Positions 20,915 to 33,432 are shown, numbered from the stretch's first letter. The stretch is 39,178 nucleotides of DNA from Saccoglossus kowalevskii (GCF_000003605.2 NW_003126389.1:181079-220256), one strand, 5' to 3'. Numbers and translations: made by a program. The notes: generated by a model from the letters alone, not told the origin.

Positions 20915-22242
20915 GCATAAGTTAACACATTTGATTATAAAAATTCACATATATGTGGATCACATATATTGGTCACTTGAATGAATGAATGGAATTCATA
21001 GAGCTATGATGATAAACAAATGTTATAGTGCATGCTATTAGTTGCTTAGAATCCCGATGTTCTTGTCCCGTCTTATTATTATTATTACTATTATTTGTAA
21101 TTATTCTTTCAAAACGAAAATAAACTGTCAACAATCCATGAAGCATCACTTGTGAAATCATACAGTAGAAAAATTTAATGTGCTGTCTTCACTTTTCATG
21201 GAACACACACACACACATGCAGGTATGCACTTGCAAGCACACTTGTACCCTACCCATAACATAATATCGCATTTCAGAATTTGTCAAGTGGTGACTAAAC
21301 AATCACTTATCTGTTCAGAATTTTCAGAAGATGTCCATAAATACTACACAAATATACTTATTATGAAAATAATTTAATCATTAACAAAATAAAAAATGAC
21401 CAATTTAGCAATTTGTTGCTAGATTCGTCCAAAAACGGGTAATATTGAATGTAGTCAAGAATGTCTCATATCCATCAAAGTAAATTGCATGAAGTGAACA
21501 TGTGTTTCACCTAATGAGCGCGTCTTTAATATTCTCATTTTGTAAATGTTTAAATCAGTTCAGTTTATTCGTCAAATTATCAAAATTAGCTGTGGTGCAA
21601 AAACTGAACAACTTTCTTATGTGTAGAGAATTGTGAATTATTCTATGTTCGCGTTGAATACAGTTCGCAGCATGACGTACAGTAATAATTGTGAATGAAA
21701 AATGCAATTCAAACACATGTGTGAACATAGATATATTGAATTAGGCAAATTGTATAGAATACAAATATGAACAAAAGCTGTTAAAAAACGTCATTTAAAT
21801 ATAAGACTGTCGCATATTGGTTCCTGAGTTGGATTGCGAATTTGGTTTGAAAAAAAAAAGAAATTTGTTTCAGGATCTTCGTTTAATTAGATGTTCATAT
21901 GAACAAAAACGACAAATTCGGCTGAATTAGTGGCTTAATGGCTTAATGTTGCCAAAACGGCTGTGAAAGTTGATATTTTTCCTGGTTTGTAGGAATTTGA
22001 AAAACTCGTTTCTCAAGTTGTCTCTATATTTAATTTCACGTCGTCTTCCCCCATATAGTAAATACCGGTAAGTTGATCGCCTTTATTTTATTATCGCCTG
22101 TACGCCAGCTGACTATGAATACGACGTTACAACCTTTCTCTGTATTGCTCGATTTTACGCATAAAGCGGAATCTGGCAATGGACGTAAAATGGTCTATCA
22201 ATTGAGAAGCTTTGAAGTTTCATGATTACAGATGAAATGTAG

Positions 22243-22497
22243 CAAGTCACTCGATGTGGACTGTGGCTTCACTTATTTTTTGCTCAACTCGGCGATGCAG
22301 CTTCACGTGCCAAAGTGTACGTGCGGAAATCTACATTAAACGTAATTAACCGCCGAGATTTCACAGCGAACGAGAGTGCCACGAGATGTATTGTTCTATT
22401 TGATCCTATCATCGAGTTCACTCCCCGTTTTTTTGTCAGTAACAACGGAGGAACGGAAATAGGCAGAGTAAGACAGGGGAACCGGTTATTAGTATGA
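22243..22497. other. Open stretch of unclear coding status
   Basis: Both strands are open. Plus: RAKVYVRKSTLNVINRR, then RCIVLFDPIIEF and FFVSNNGG, ending in TGA. Minus: LPISVPPLLLTKKRGV then GSNRTIHLVALSFAVKSRRL. It is less AT-rich than its surroundings and is missing from the other duplicate, so a transposon-derived fragment is likely. I do not recognise a family on either strand. Confidence 0.3.
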
Positions 22498-24137
22498 CAT
22501 TCATTCAAGACATTCATTTTAACCGACCACCAGTCGTTTTTTTTCTCATGGACATCTACGCTACATGTTCGTAATAATTATTTTTTTCTTATGTATTTGT
22601 TCTAGTTCCGATGTAGAACTAGTATTTCTCTGCAACCTCTCTATTGTATTAGTGTACGAGAGTACATTTTGCATAACTTTACACCATATTTTTGATGGAC
22701 TACGATGTGCGCTTCCTACTTTAACAGCAAGCATCCCAAGGTTTCGAAAATGGAAGTCTACACAAATTCAAATTGGAGAAACATAGAAAAAGATTCCACA
22801 CCTTTTTGCCCGTGCGTTTTAAAAAAGGAAATAGCTTAATTTACGAAAATTAATTTCTAGTAAGAAATATATTTTCCTTTCCATCAAATGCATTCTGAAA
22901 TTCATTCCCCTTTGCATGTATGTTTATAGAATATTTTTATTACCTCATATAAATAGAATATGCAGTAAGTTGATATATCCAGTTACAACTTTAAAATATG
23001 TCAATGTGATCATAGTTTGAAAGTGTAAACATTTCATCTAGACATGGTCAAAATATCATTCATTTTTTTTTTATAGATGTGCATGTGCGTGTCGAGTAAG
23101 TACTACTTGGTGTTAAGAGGGCTAATTTCTTAACGTCTGTGCGCGGTTGAACGCTCTGTTTGGTAGATTTCGTTTATGCTTTTGTTTCAGAGATTTTGAG
23201 TGATTTTGCTGCTGAAATGTTTTAACTATGTGACTTTTCTGCTCGGTACATTACGTTATCGTTCGGCGACTCAATTGCATGTTTACGTGTTTACGCTGAC
23301 TCATTTACCTAGTGAGAATATTTGCTGTATTTATCTCTGATTTACTGATTTATGTATAGCTTTGTTATTCCATTACTTCTGAAATAGTGTATTTGTGATG
23401 ATCTATAGGACTGTATTATACCGATATCTAGTGGTTTCTGATTTATAGAAATATTTAATTATTTGCTTTCGCAGTATTGGAGTACAGTCATAATAAAGCA
23501 CGCCGTTAGCACATGTTGATGTTCCACTTGAGGTGTTGGAAAATTGTTGTGGCGAGACATGGTTCTTTAGGCTATTATACTTACCGTATTTACAGTATTA
23601 TATATTATTGGATTGTATTTTATTATTTGACTTGTACATGTATATGCTTATATATGGATATTTATGTTTGTATTTTCAGAATAATCGACAATTGTATTTA
23701 GAGTTTTCTTTATGTATATTTTCAGTTAATCGTATCGTACCGCATGTAACGCTTGGTTATGTGATAGTTGATGCTCATTAAATACAACATATCCCTCAAG
23801 TCAAGCCTCCATGCTGTCATTTAATTTTATTGCATGAAAGGGACCCACAACTTGGTGTAAAATAATTTAGCAGGAAACGCCCAAATACCTGATTGCACGG
23901 ACGGCAAAGTACATTATAGATGTCCCCGAACTGTTAACTGATCTCAAGGAGCAGGTAGGAAACATGAGAAATTGATCAAACATACATTATAAACGCAATT
24001 ACAAACTTTGCGAATTGTTCATGGCATTAACTGGATTAATTTGGTAAAGTGCGCAGCTAAATCTACAAATTAACGGGACTGCCATTTTCTTTCATTTTTC
24101 TGTTTTTTACAAGGCATAACCACATCGTGCATTATTG

Positions 24138-24168
24138 ATGACAACGTCTGTTGCCAACCCAATCACAG
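24138..24168 (+). pseudogene. Broken signal-peptide exon (duplicate of 36507-36576)
   Basis: The frame TTSVANPIT matches the end of the intact exon TTSVAKPIT. About 110 bases present upstream in the other copy, with the ATG and most of the hydrophobic core, are absent here. The donor GT of the other copy is GG at the same place (ACAG|GG). Both changes would stop it from working as a first coding exon. An ATG has appeared by a point change at 24138, but it gives no signal peptide. Confidence 0.7.
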
Positions 24169-24696
24169 GGTTGTTACCCAGTCATTATGTTTCGCTATCA
24201 TGCTCTGTCACTGTTCAACAGTTTTCTTTCAATAACATTGCCTATCTCGCCTGTGAGTGATGCATGAATGCACTCATTCTTAAAGTATAGATGCAGGTTC
24301 GTGGGCACTTTTTTTGCTTTTTATTATTCAAACAGTCTATAAACTGTTAAAGAATCGCAAATTCCACTAAAACATACTCAAAAGACGACTTAAAAATATA
24401 GAAAACGGGTATAAACATTCTCTCTTTTGAATGCTTAGCAAGATTTAGCAAAGCTGTACATAAATACGAAACATGGTGAAAAAAGAAATGACGGGATCTC
24501 CATATTATGCGCTATATTTAACTTTTTACAAAACGATAATAGGTTTAAATTTAGGACTGTTATATACTTCTTCTGTTCCATCGTTAATCATGTCAATGCC
24601 ATCCAGCAGAATCATTATTGGATGAAAGTACATAGTTACTAATAATTTACCATGTAATTTCGTCAACACATGTGTGACAATAACGATGGCTAATCT

Positions 24697-24805
24697 TGTT
24701 ACACTGTTCAGGGGAGTCTTAACAACCATCCCAAAATACGAGTTTTCGATTCGGCCTTTGTTTTCACCGCGAGGGTTGCCAAGCGGTGAAAATGCACGGA
24801 TGTCC
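24697..24805. repeat. Dispersed repeat, copy 2
   Basis: Same orientation and sequence family as 2778-2895; it lies just past the end of duplication copy A. Overlapping open frames on both strands are side effects. Confidence 0.75.
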
Positions 24806-26201
24806 GCCACTGAGGATTGCTCAAAACGTTTTCAGGGACTTTTATCAGTGACAAGTTATTTAATTAGCATGCATTTCGAGAAACCACTGTGTGTGTGCAT
24901 GCGGAGTTTTGAATGCGCAGTTTTGTTGAGGATTATTTTGTTAAGAAGTCGCTGAAATTATGTTATCTGTTTGTAAAAGAGACGTTGTTGTCCAGAACGG
25001 GCAGCGCCCTCTCGTGGTCCACCTGTTCCATCCGTATTGGACGGCGCCCTCTCAGTCACAAAGAACAATTTGTCTTTGTCGATGGTGGCGCTGTTGATAT
25101 AACTCGCGACTTTTCGTTGTCGATGTGTATGATACGTGTAAAATCATAGACCTATGGTAAAATCTGTAGAATGAACAAAAGTCTGCACATATATTATCAT
25201 ATTTATTCTTATATCTAGTTGCCCATGGAAACCAGTGTGCACTATAACTGGTACAATTACGATGACATTATTCCACATTTTATTTTCAAATCACTGAGCT
25301 AATATTTTTCCTTAGCGCCATTGGTCAAAGGGATTCTTGTCAGCAAACTATTGCACCTACAAGGTCGGTTATAATCGTCTGAAAACTGTCAGTCGTGTAA
25401 TTTCACCGTATTCATTTTTAGAAAATGCCATTTTTGATAGCAAAAAGCATAAATATTTGCTAAAAAAATCAGTAGACAAAGCTGAAAGATAATCATTAGA
25501 GGTAGTTGACACGTGAATATGAACTTATATTTTCATAATTGTGCCATTATAGTAAAGGACATAAAGCTGTGGTCGTTATAAACATCTTATAAATATACAT
25601 TTTTATAATCCAAAATGAATTAACCATTCCGAAAATGGCTCTGCCGGACATCAACGTTAGTTCTCGACAATTTTCACGGGCGACGGTCGCTGCGCATACG
25701 CCGCCTCCTGTTCGCCAGAAAGCGACACACAGCATGTAAAATACATCATACTGTTTACATAAAATTTGAACACCGTTCTTTAATGAGATAGTTCAACATT
25801 AGAGACTGGAGAGGTAATTTAGTTCAATAAATTGCTGTAATCATGATTAAAAAATAGGTTACAGTTTTTGGATTCAAGTGATCAACATGAATTGATAAAA
25901 TTCAAATAAGAAAACATATACCACATACTAAAAAGAAAGGAAGAATTTACCTTGTTAATTTAGACTTTGATTTAAAAAGCTAGCCCTAAATAATAACAAT
26001 TTAGTGTTAATTTTAGAAATTAGAAGCTTTAATCATTTAAGCGTTTATATGCCATACCATACACCGGAGTCAGATCTCTTTGTTTTCATACATTGTTCTG
26101 GAACATTCAACATGAGACCCAAAGCTCACAAAAACGGCGATTGTATTGTCCATTTAGCTATCTGGAATATGATGTCGGTCAGTGGCTTTTGAGATTTTAG
26201 T
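24806..26201. other. Intergenic sequence with a short GC-richer island
   Basis: Two similar CGCCCTCTC motifs lie at about 25006 and 25046. At 25635-25739 a 34-codon frame (starting MALPDINVSSRQ) with a good start context lies in locally GC-rich sequence. It could be a short first exon or a transposon relic; no family recognised. Confidence 0.35.
25635..25739 (+). CDS. Possible small ORF, 34 codons, unknown
   Basis: ATG in context GAAAATGG, stop TAA. The product is MALPDINVSSRQFSRATVAA, then 14 more residues with a PPP run. It is GC-richer than its surroundings and has more balanced codon use than chance AT-rich frames. The opposite strand is also open, so the evidence is weak. It is more likely part of an unrecognised repeat or a promoter-type GC island. 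Confidence 0.2.
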   Translation: MALPDINVSSRQFSRATVAAHTPPPVRQKATHSM

Positions 26202-26832
26202 GATGCTGATATTGAGTTACAAAAATGACCACGACCATATTTCAGAAACCACACCCACTTTTGCGAAAGGCCCAGGCTCCAATTGTAACTCAGAACTTCG
26301 ATTTACGGGCAACATACATTTTGGTGGTGGTGGTTGTTGTTGTTGTTGTTGTTGTCGAACGACCAAATTTATTAAAGCGAACTTCAATTAAAAGTTAACC
26401 GAACTTGCAGGCAACATAGATTCATGGTTTTATTTAAAGCGAGGGAGTCGTCACCTGCTCATACGTCAGATGGCCATAGCGATTCGTTGTTTACAAAAAA
26501 GCGTCTATCCATGAGCCTTTGTGTTTTAGCGTGTGCTCAGCTTTTATCATCGCTTGGGATTCAATTCCCGCGCGTGCGCAGGTGACAACCCTCCAGCTTT
26601 AACTTTTAGGTTTAGTAACTCGATAATTAACTGTTAACCGAACTTCGAGTTACAGGCAATATGTGGACGTTCAACAAAAACAAAAATGTATCTTGCCTGT
26701 AACTTGAAGTTTTGTTACAAGTTGGGCGTAGTTTCGTAAAAGTTGGCGTATTTTTTCATAATATGGATGACCACATTTTTGTAACTTAATGTTTTCGTAG
26801 TTCGTTGTTCGTAACTCGAACTATCCAGCATC
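26202..26832. mobile_element. Fold-back DNA element (MITE-like)
   Basis: The left arm (about 26202-26320) is the reverse complement of the right arm (about 26675-26832). Shared marks are GATGCTG at the outer ends, GAGTTACAAAAATG, CAACATACATTTT against AAAATGTATCTTG, and an ACTTTTGCGAAA type stretch against TTTCGTAAAAGTT. The arms are about 110 bases, with a GTT microsatellite at the inner edge of the left one. No transposase is present, so it is non-autonomous. Target-site duplication not clear. The 69-codon frame at 26182 runs through the left arm and is not a gene. Confidence 0.75.
26321..26355. repeat. GGT/GTT trinucleotide microsatellite
   Basis: Four GGT-type units followed by about seven GTT units, lying within the fold-back element. 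Confidence 0.9.
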
Positions 26833-27145
26833 TCATGATTTCAAGAGCTAGATCATGAATATTCATACGTTATACATATCTTGCGTAGATGATATATCTG
26901 CTGCACTTTCAGTATAGGGGAAGGGGGAGGGGGTAGCTGGTACAGGTTGCAAGAAATAAAAAAACAAAAATTTTACGTTTTTACAGGAAATAAAATAAAA
27001 GTTCCTTTTACTGTAAAAAATAGGTTTTTACATTTTACAGATAAAGTAAATCCTAATTACATTTTACATTGTTACAATATAATTTAATAATTTGTGTTTA
27101 AGAATCAAAAATAAAAATGACGTAAGAATTACGAATTTATTTAAA

Positions 27146-27205
27146 TTACATTATTACGAAAATAAAAACATTTTATTACTAAAATATTCTTTGCCGACCT
27201 TCAGT
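27146..27205. repeat. Short dispersed repeat, copy 1
   Basis: AATTACATTATTACGAAAAT followed by AAAAACA and, after a short gap, CTTTGCCGAC recurs at 32464-32524 with few changes. Upstream (26950-27140) is a T/A-rich stretch with many TTTTAC motifs. Confidence 0.7.
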
Positions 27206-29798
27206 TACAAATTGTTTGAGAACGACAACATTCCATTTGAATTTTACAACACATTCCATTAGAGAATAGGCCACAGTACACTTTCTCATTATGAATATTC
27301 TTTAAAAATGTTTTTATTGTTTTTGTGTAATTTATCGATTTTTATTTACAGTGGTATTATATCTAAAGATGGTTTGGTGCAGTGGGTATAATCGTAATCG
27401 GAATTTTCTTGGATAAAATGTCCAAGTGCGGGCCAGACTGTATGTATAACGCACGGATAACCGTGATGTTTCAAATCGTTCACGAGGTTTATTTTTCTTA
27501 GAAATGTTCACTCCACATTTTATCTAAACTGGTACATTATTCGGCTGAAGCCACCTTGACATTCCCAGAATGTGATACGAAATGTTGTCACGGTGCTTTG
27601 AATATCAACTATTCTAAGTCATTGATCTTAAATTGTAATACAATTTCCTATATGAATTTGAAAGATTGAGAGTGAGCCCCTCAATGTAAATATAAATAAG
27701 CCCTTTTGATAATGATATGATCCCAAATCAAATCGCGCGTTCGAATGCGCAACGGTATGTTATACCAGTGCACAGTCCTTCCATACCAGGTGTTGTGGAA
27801 CTGTGACCAGTGTAATAGTCAAGGAAAGTCCTCGTTATGCCTTCAGAAAGTGGAAAACCGAAAATCAAAACTCTAAAGTGAATAAATCACGAGACTAGAA
27901 CAGTTCTTTTGCGAAGCAATATAGTAACTATCATGTAAGCATGGCTCATTTATGAAATAACATTTTACTATAAACTCAGAAGCAAGCCGTGAAACAAACA
28001 CAGTGGGAAATAAACTTTGACACTTGGTGGCGCTATACTGAATTCATCAGTACAGTTGTAAAACGAAAAAAAAAGAATGGATGGACGGAAGTAAAGAAAG
28101 ATTAACTCCCATTATTTTATGTTTAGCAGACGCATAATTATTTTGGTTACCAAATAAACGTTTGAACGGTTACCTACTGTGATCAGTCACTCTGAGAGGA
28201 AAACTTAACTGTCATATTCACAGTGCCAGAGTAGTAATATATTCATCTGCCAATCAATATAGGTCACCCGCTGAGAGTTGATATTAATACAGTCTATGAC
28301 AAATTAAAATAACTGTAAAATGTACAGATCTGCACATTTGTATAAATTGGGCGACTTTTCTGTACACTTTGGTAAAAACACTGAGGGATTCCTCAAGGTG
28401 TTTCCAGGCATTCTTTGAATCGACTGAACAGTTAACCCAAAGTACTTTAACTATTCAAATGAGCCACTTAATTATCACAAAACTGCGTGATTAAAAATCA
28501 ACATTGCACTGCCTGTTACTGGCAGAACTTGTTCAAGGTTTTACACAGATTAATTATTGCGCTTTAAAACTATTGCATGAATATTCTTTGAGGTAAACAA
28601 ACAACATTTTCGTCAGTAAGACAATAGAACTAAAAATGAATAAACAACCCTGTATCGTATGGTACTATATTTATTATGCAATACTGAAAAATGATACATA
28701 AATGATTTTGTTATGAAATACAGTAATGTCACTTTTCCTATAACTTCTGCCCCGGGTAAGGAACACTATCAGTTTCTCAGCTCAATAATTAGGCCTATGT
28801 ACAATTATACTATATTATACTATACTATGGCCGGCTTCAGCAAAACCATGCGCGTATAATGATGGTAGTCGTATTGGTTTGGAAATTCTGATTTGCGCTG
28901 ACAAGCATCAAGAACATTATAAGTTTGCTTTGAATTGAAACTGAGCAAGATAAATTATGCATATTCACTAAGATCGGTGGCATGTCAAGGAATTGTAGTG
29001 ATTCGCTAGCAATTTTAATATGTTTTCTTCCAGAGAGAACGCAACTACATTATGATATTATACTTGATCGTGTATATCTATACATAAATTTAGCAAGGTT
29101 TGACCTAATATTTATAGTTGCATAATTTCACACACGAATTAATTCCTAATGCAATATGATATCAGAGAAAACAGAACTAATGTAGTTGAGTGGCCCTACT
29201 GACCAAACCATAAACATGGCTGTAATATGATATTAAATACCGAACCTTTGTGGTCACTTGGTTAGCATAGTCACTGTGTATTCCATTAGTTCTTTAAAAA
29301 AATCAGATAACAAAACAACTAAATATGCATAAAATGTCAGGAACAGTACAGAAATAAACCACAACTCTCATTTCGAAAAGCTATGCAGATGCTGACGTAC
29401 CATACTTTTAAACAAAACAGATGTACACATATCCCTTTCAGTACTGTAAAGTCTTACAAACCATGGGTACGCGTTTTGGATGTTTATATTAAGTCATGTA
29501 ATTTAAATTAATGTCTTGAGTTTGTTCTCGAAGGAGCAATACATGCCCGCATCTCCAAATGTAACTGTACTGTTAATAAAGAATTAATTTATTTTGGACC
29601 ACGACATTAATGTGGATTTTTGAGTAATTCAAATCTTCACTTATATCCCATGATAAACACTACGTAGGAAAATATTCTGAATTCTGTAAAGGATGGGGAA
29701 AACATCGTTGCATGTACAATGAAGTAGAGTACCATAAATTAATGAACACATTAAAAGTATACAACCATACAATTTCACCAATTGATGCGATATTCTAT
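27206..29798. other. Intergenic sequence
   Basis: About 2.6 kb, AT-rich, no coding exon or RNA gene recognised. Only simple motifs, such as a TATACTA run at about 28807-28826, are visible. Confidence 0.5.
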
Positions 29799-30100
29799 GT
29801 TATCACATCTCACTGCTGTTACGCATGCTATGATTGGTTGAGACTCGGTCACATGACATGCAATAAAAATGGATATTACATGGTATATTGCCCGCCAAGT
29901 GGATATTACATGGGTATATCACATGGATGACGTCACTGAAACTACTGCGCAACGATACTGCGCATAACAAATTGTCGTTCGCTGCACTGGTGCTGCTCTG
30001 GCCGCTGTTGCTTTCGGGGTTACTTTCAGGGTTTTGAAGGAACTTTAGCCATCCGAAATAGACAGTGAACGTTCCAGAATGGATATTAAGTAAGATACTC
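29799..30100. repeat. Dispersed repeat, copy 2 (permuted)
   Basis: This is the counterpart of 228-560. Here the TATCACATCTCACT/TGATTGGTTGAGAC block (29799-29855) comes before the ACGATACTGCGCATAAC/TTCGCTGCACTGGTG block (29945-30100). A GGATATTACATGG unit occurs twice between them (29870 and 29900). The minus-strand open frame here matches the one in copy 1. Sequence to about 30270 is GC-richer and open in two frames and may belong to the same element. Confidence 0.6.
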
Positions 30101-30270
30101 TGTTTTGATGTATATGGTATTTTTTTATATGGAGCGAAAATGTACGGCAAAGCCGCCACTGAAACGTCGCAGCCGGGGTCGCTGCAGAGCGTTCTACGCT
30201 GTGAGCATTTCTACGCGTTCCACGCCGATGCTAAGCGAAAACGCTCTAAACAAAGCTGTGTGGCTTGTGA

Positions 30271-32050
30271 ATAGGTGTGGTACGTTCGTGAGAAAGTAAT
30301 TTCAGTCACTTCCATGGCACTCTGACATTTTTATCTGTATAGTGATCAAATAACTTGCGTTTGAGAATTTCTCAATTCATTTCAAAAATGTTATTCTCGA
30401 TAATTTGAGTGATCCACACTGCTGAAACACGGTTCAAATAAATAAAAACTATACATGGCTGAAAATAACATTTACTGAGTGTATTTCGTTGTGTTTTCAG
30501 CAAACAATGTATGTATATTATTGAGTAATGTAAAACTTGTTATAATAGATAAAATAAAATATTGCATACTTCATTATAAGTGTATAAGTGTAGCTGTGAT
30601 TGTCATGGTGGATGTCTGTTCGATGTGATAAAATAAATAACACATGGTTATTCGGGCAATATCACGATTTGTTGTCTGCCCTCGGGCTGTTGGTCATGAC
30701 CATCATCCATTGGGCAGGCAACAAATCGTGATATTACCCTCACAAGCATGTGTTATTATTTAACTATACTCATGATGTGACTCTGCATGCCGCTTTAATC
30801 TGTGACGTATTACGAATGAGACGCAAATAATATCGGTGGCCAGATAAGAAAACACTAATTCCATCTCTTATTTCTACTGACGCTGTAGCTAATGTATATT
30901 CACATACATACAAACGTTATACACGATATGTATAACTACAACTTTTGTAAACCAGAATGGAAAACCTATATTCTATGACGACTCATTGTCAGGAAGCTGC
31001 ATGTACTGGTAACTGTTATATGCGCTTCAGAATGATGTTTAATATTATACACTGGATTTCATGAAGGCGTGGATTTGTTTTGTGGACATTTATAACGTAA
31101 TCACCGTGCTTCATTCAAAATCGAACGAAGATTATTTCAATGCCCGTAGAAACCGTTTTATAACGCATGTTTTCTTTAACAGACGTATTTAATTACAAAA
31201 TATAGATCCCATCAAATGACGGTAATTCATGTAGTACTGACATGTTAAATTGCCAGCCAGTGCTAAAAGAAAGTTTAAAGGAGTGGCGTTTGATACCAGA
31301 GGTACGGTATCATCCGCTAAAGCCTGAGTTATTTTCATTCGCTATTTGAAATTTATAACCATTTTCAAATATTCAAATAAAACACATCTTCATGAAAAAT
31401 GGTGTATTTGCTACCGACATAGTATCATAGTTGTTTATTGTTAAATTGTTAATTTACGATGAATTCACTTACTATAACTATCTTTTTAGCCCAAAATCTG
31501 CACAGCTGGGGTGGGCTGACATACACTTCACAAATGTTTATCAGCCCACCCAGCCTTTTACTTGAACATCTCTTAACAATATTTCGGGTCCGGACGAAAT
31601 GCATCAATGACATGTTCTCGGTTGTTTTGGCCCAGCAGCATGAAAGTGACCTGGAAAAGATAAAGAGATGGGAATTTATTATGTCTCATTTCAGATTGCT
31701 GACATGAATTATACAAAACAAACATTAAGAAGGTAATATACCAAATTGTATCTAAAAGTAAAATTATTTTTTTCTTTTACTTTACTTTTACGACATTGTG
31801 GTTTTTTAAGGGTTCATACACCTGAAATGAAATAAAATAAAATTCCAGAAATTTTTACAACAGTTTTCCAGAAATATTTATTTCATTTTTTGTTTTTCCT
31901 TAAGATAGCTTGCTTTTATATTCTGACCTTTAAACTAGCAGTCTGTCGGCTGATATAGCTCCGCTGTTTGTGGTGCATGCTCTGAAATCAATGACTAAGA
32001 AGCATTTTAAACTTGCTAACTGCTTTAATATCGCAACTTTCTTAATTTTG
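30271..32050. other. Intergenic sequence
   Basis: Apart from the hairpin at 30632-30762 and a smaller one at 31505-31556 (CTGGGGTGGGCTGA against TCAGCCCACCCAG), I see no gene. The frame at 31459-31707 overlaps the smaller hairpin and has no domain signs. Confidence 0.5.
30632..30762. repeat. Long near-perfect hairpin (inverted repeat)
   Basis: Inner arms GGGCAATATCACGATTTGTT and AACAAATCGTGATATTACCC pair over more than 25 bases. Outer arms AATAACACATG and CATGTGTTATT continue the stem to about 50 bases in all. The loop of about 30 bases holds a small palindrome, GGTCATGACC. It could be a tiny MITE or the source of a structured RNA. Confidence 0.85.
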
Positions 32051-32054
32051 TTGC

Positions 32055-32395
32055 AGAGAATATTTCACTAAAAGTAGAGAATTGAAGATATCTTTACGAA
32101 ATAGACAAATCTAATAGAGGTCTACCCAAGCTGCATGTGTAAAAAATATGTTTTTTGATGAAAAATGACAAAAATATTCACTAAAATTAGAGAATTGAAG
32201 ATATCGTCATGAAATTAACAAATCTGACTGAGATCCATCCAAGGTAGCTACAAATAAATATACAAAGCAATCACATTAGAGGTTTTCAACAAGAAGTTGA
32301 AAATAACATTTTTGATGAAAAATGACAAAATATTCACTAAAATGAGAGATTTGAAGATATCGTCATGAAATTACAAAATCTGACACGAATTACGG
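32055..32395. repeat. Intergenic repeat, three units
   Basis: Three copies of a unit marked by ATATTCACTAAAATTAGAGA, GAAGATATCGTCATGAAATT and CAAATCTGAC start at about 32059, 32170 and 32330. Between units 2 and 3 extra sequence is present, and GATGAAAAATGACAAAA precedes units 2 and 3. This looks like a decayed satellite or an element with internal repeats. Confidence 0.75.
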
Positions 32396-32463
32396 AAGAA
32401 TAAAATAACTGATTACATTTCACATCTTGCCCATGTCTACAAATTTACGTTTTTTTATTTAAT

Positions 32464-32524
32464 CAAATTACATTATTACGAAAATAAAAACAATTGATTA
32501 CGAAAATACTCCTTGCCGACGTCC
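32464..32524. repeat. Short dispersed repeat, copy 2
   Basis: Matches 27146-27205. It ends just before duplication copy B begins. Confidence 0.7.
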
Positions 32525-33367
32525 CTCAATCGTTTTCGCCATAAGTTAACATATTTGATTATAAAAATTGATTGATCGTATTATTTCAAAATGGTTGATA
32601 GGTCCGATAGGTAATGTGTTGTTGAATTATCCAACCACTTTCAATCACATCTCATTATCGTGACAAATCATGCACAGACTAAACCTTGATTATGTTGATA
32701 AAAACGATTTGTCTGCTTGCCACAATAAGTGTGTGTGGTGGTGGGGGGGGGAGTATAATGCTAATACATATATAATATCAAAATCCACAAGCAAATCTAG
32801 AATTCCAGAAACACAATGGAGACAAACACATGGATCTCCTGGAAACCAACAAAGAGGTGATGTCAAGCGTGTCGAAAATAAGCACATCCCGTCCAACCTT
32901 ACAAATAACTCCTCTGCGGAATACAACATTAGAAAAACATTTCTTGGAATTAGTTTAAAGTCAGTATAATATTTCGACATTTTCAAATGCTCTTTTCTGT
33001 ACAGAACGAAAAGGTAATGTCACTTCAAATAGAAGTAGTAGAACTAATAGGTTAGTGTACCTGGCAATAAACTGAGTTTTTTCAATATCTGAAAATAATA
33101 GCTGTGAATTGTCTCCGTTGAAAGTAGAAGTAACAACCTAATGTTATGTAAATTCAGCCATAAATGACTTGATTGACAAATATACCACATGAAAAATAGA
33201 TCACATATTCTGGTATTATGATAACCAAATGTTATAGTTCATGTATTTATTTGCTTGGAATCCAGATGTTCTCGCCATGTATTTTATTATTATTATTTTC
33301 AACTGTCAAAAATTCATGAAGCATTACTTGTAAAGTTATACAGTAGAAATGTAATGTACTGTCTTGG

Positions 33368-33432
33368 GACACACAACCACACACATACATACACACACAG
33401 ACAGACAGACATGCAGACATACACATGCAGGC
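33368..33432. repeat. CA / GACA microsatellite
   Basis: Mixed CA, CATA and GACA units. Copy A has a shorter CA run at the matching place (about 21202-21216), so the array grew after the duplication or shrank there. Confidence 0.85.

Larger units (their letters stand above)
20915..24565 (+). repeat. Segmental duplication, copy A
   Basis: This block matches 32540-37030 in the same direction in several long pieces: 20915-21480 with 32540-33665, 21720-22220 with 34330-34780, 23330-23560 with 35597-35810, and 23560-24565 with 35810-37025. Landmarks are ATAAGTTAACA.ATTTGATTATAAAAATT, GAATTAGGCAAATTGTATAGAATACA, CCGATATCTAGTGGTTT and TATCCCTCAAGTCAAGC. The middle parts (22220-23330 here, 34780-35597 there) are unrelated and are probably separate insertions. 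The block ends with a first-exon remnant near 24138. Confidence 0.8.

Noticed and set aside
26555-26580. GGGATTCAATTCCCGCG, like a tRNA T arm
   Set aside because: No acceptor or anticodon arm around it, and it lies inside the fold-back element.
31459-31707. 82-codon open frame
   Set aside because: Crosses a small inverted repeat, has no domain pattern and no splice support.
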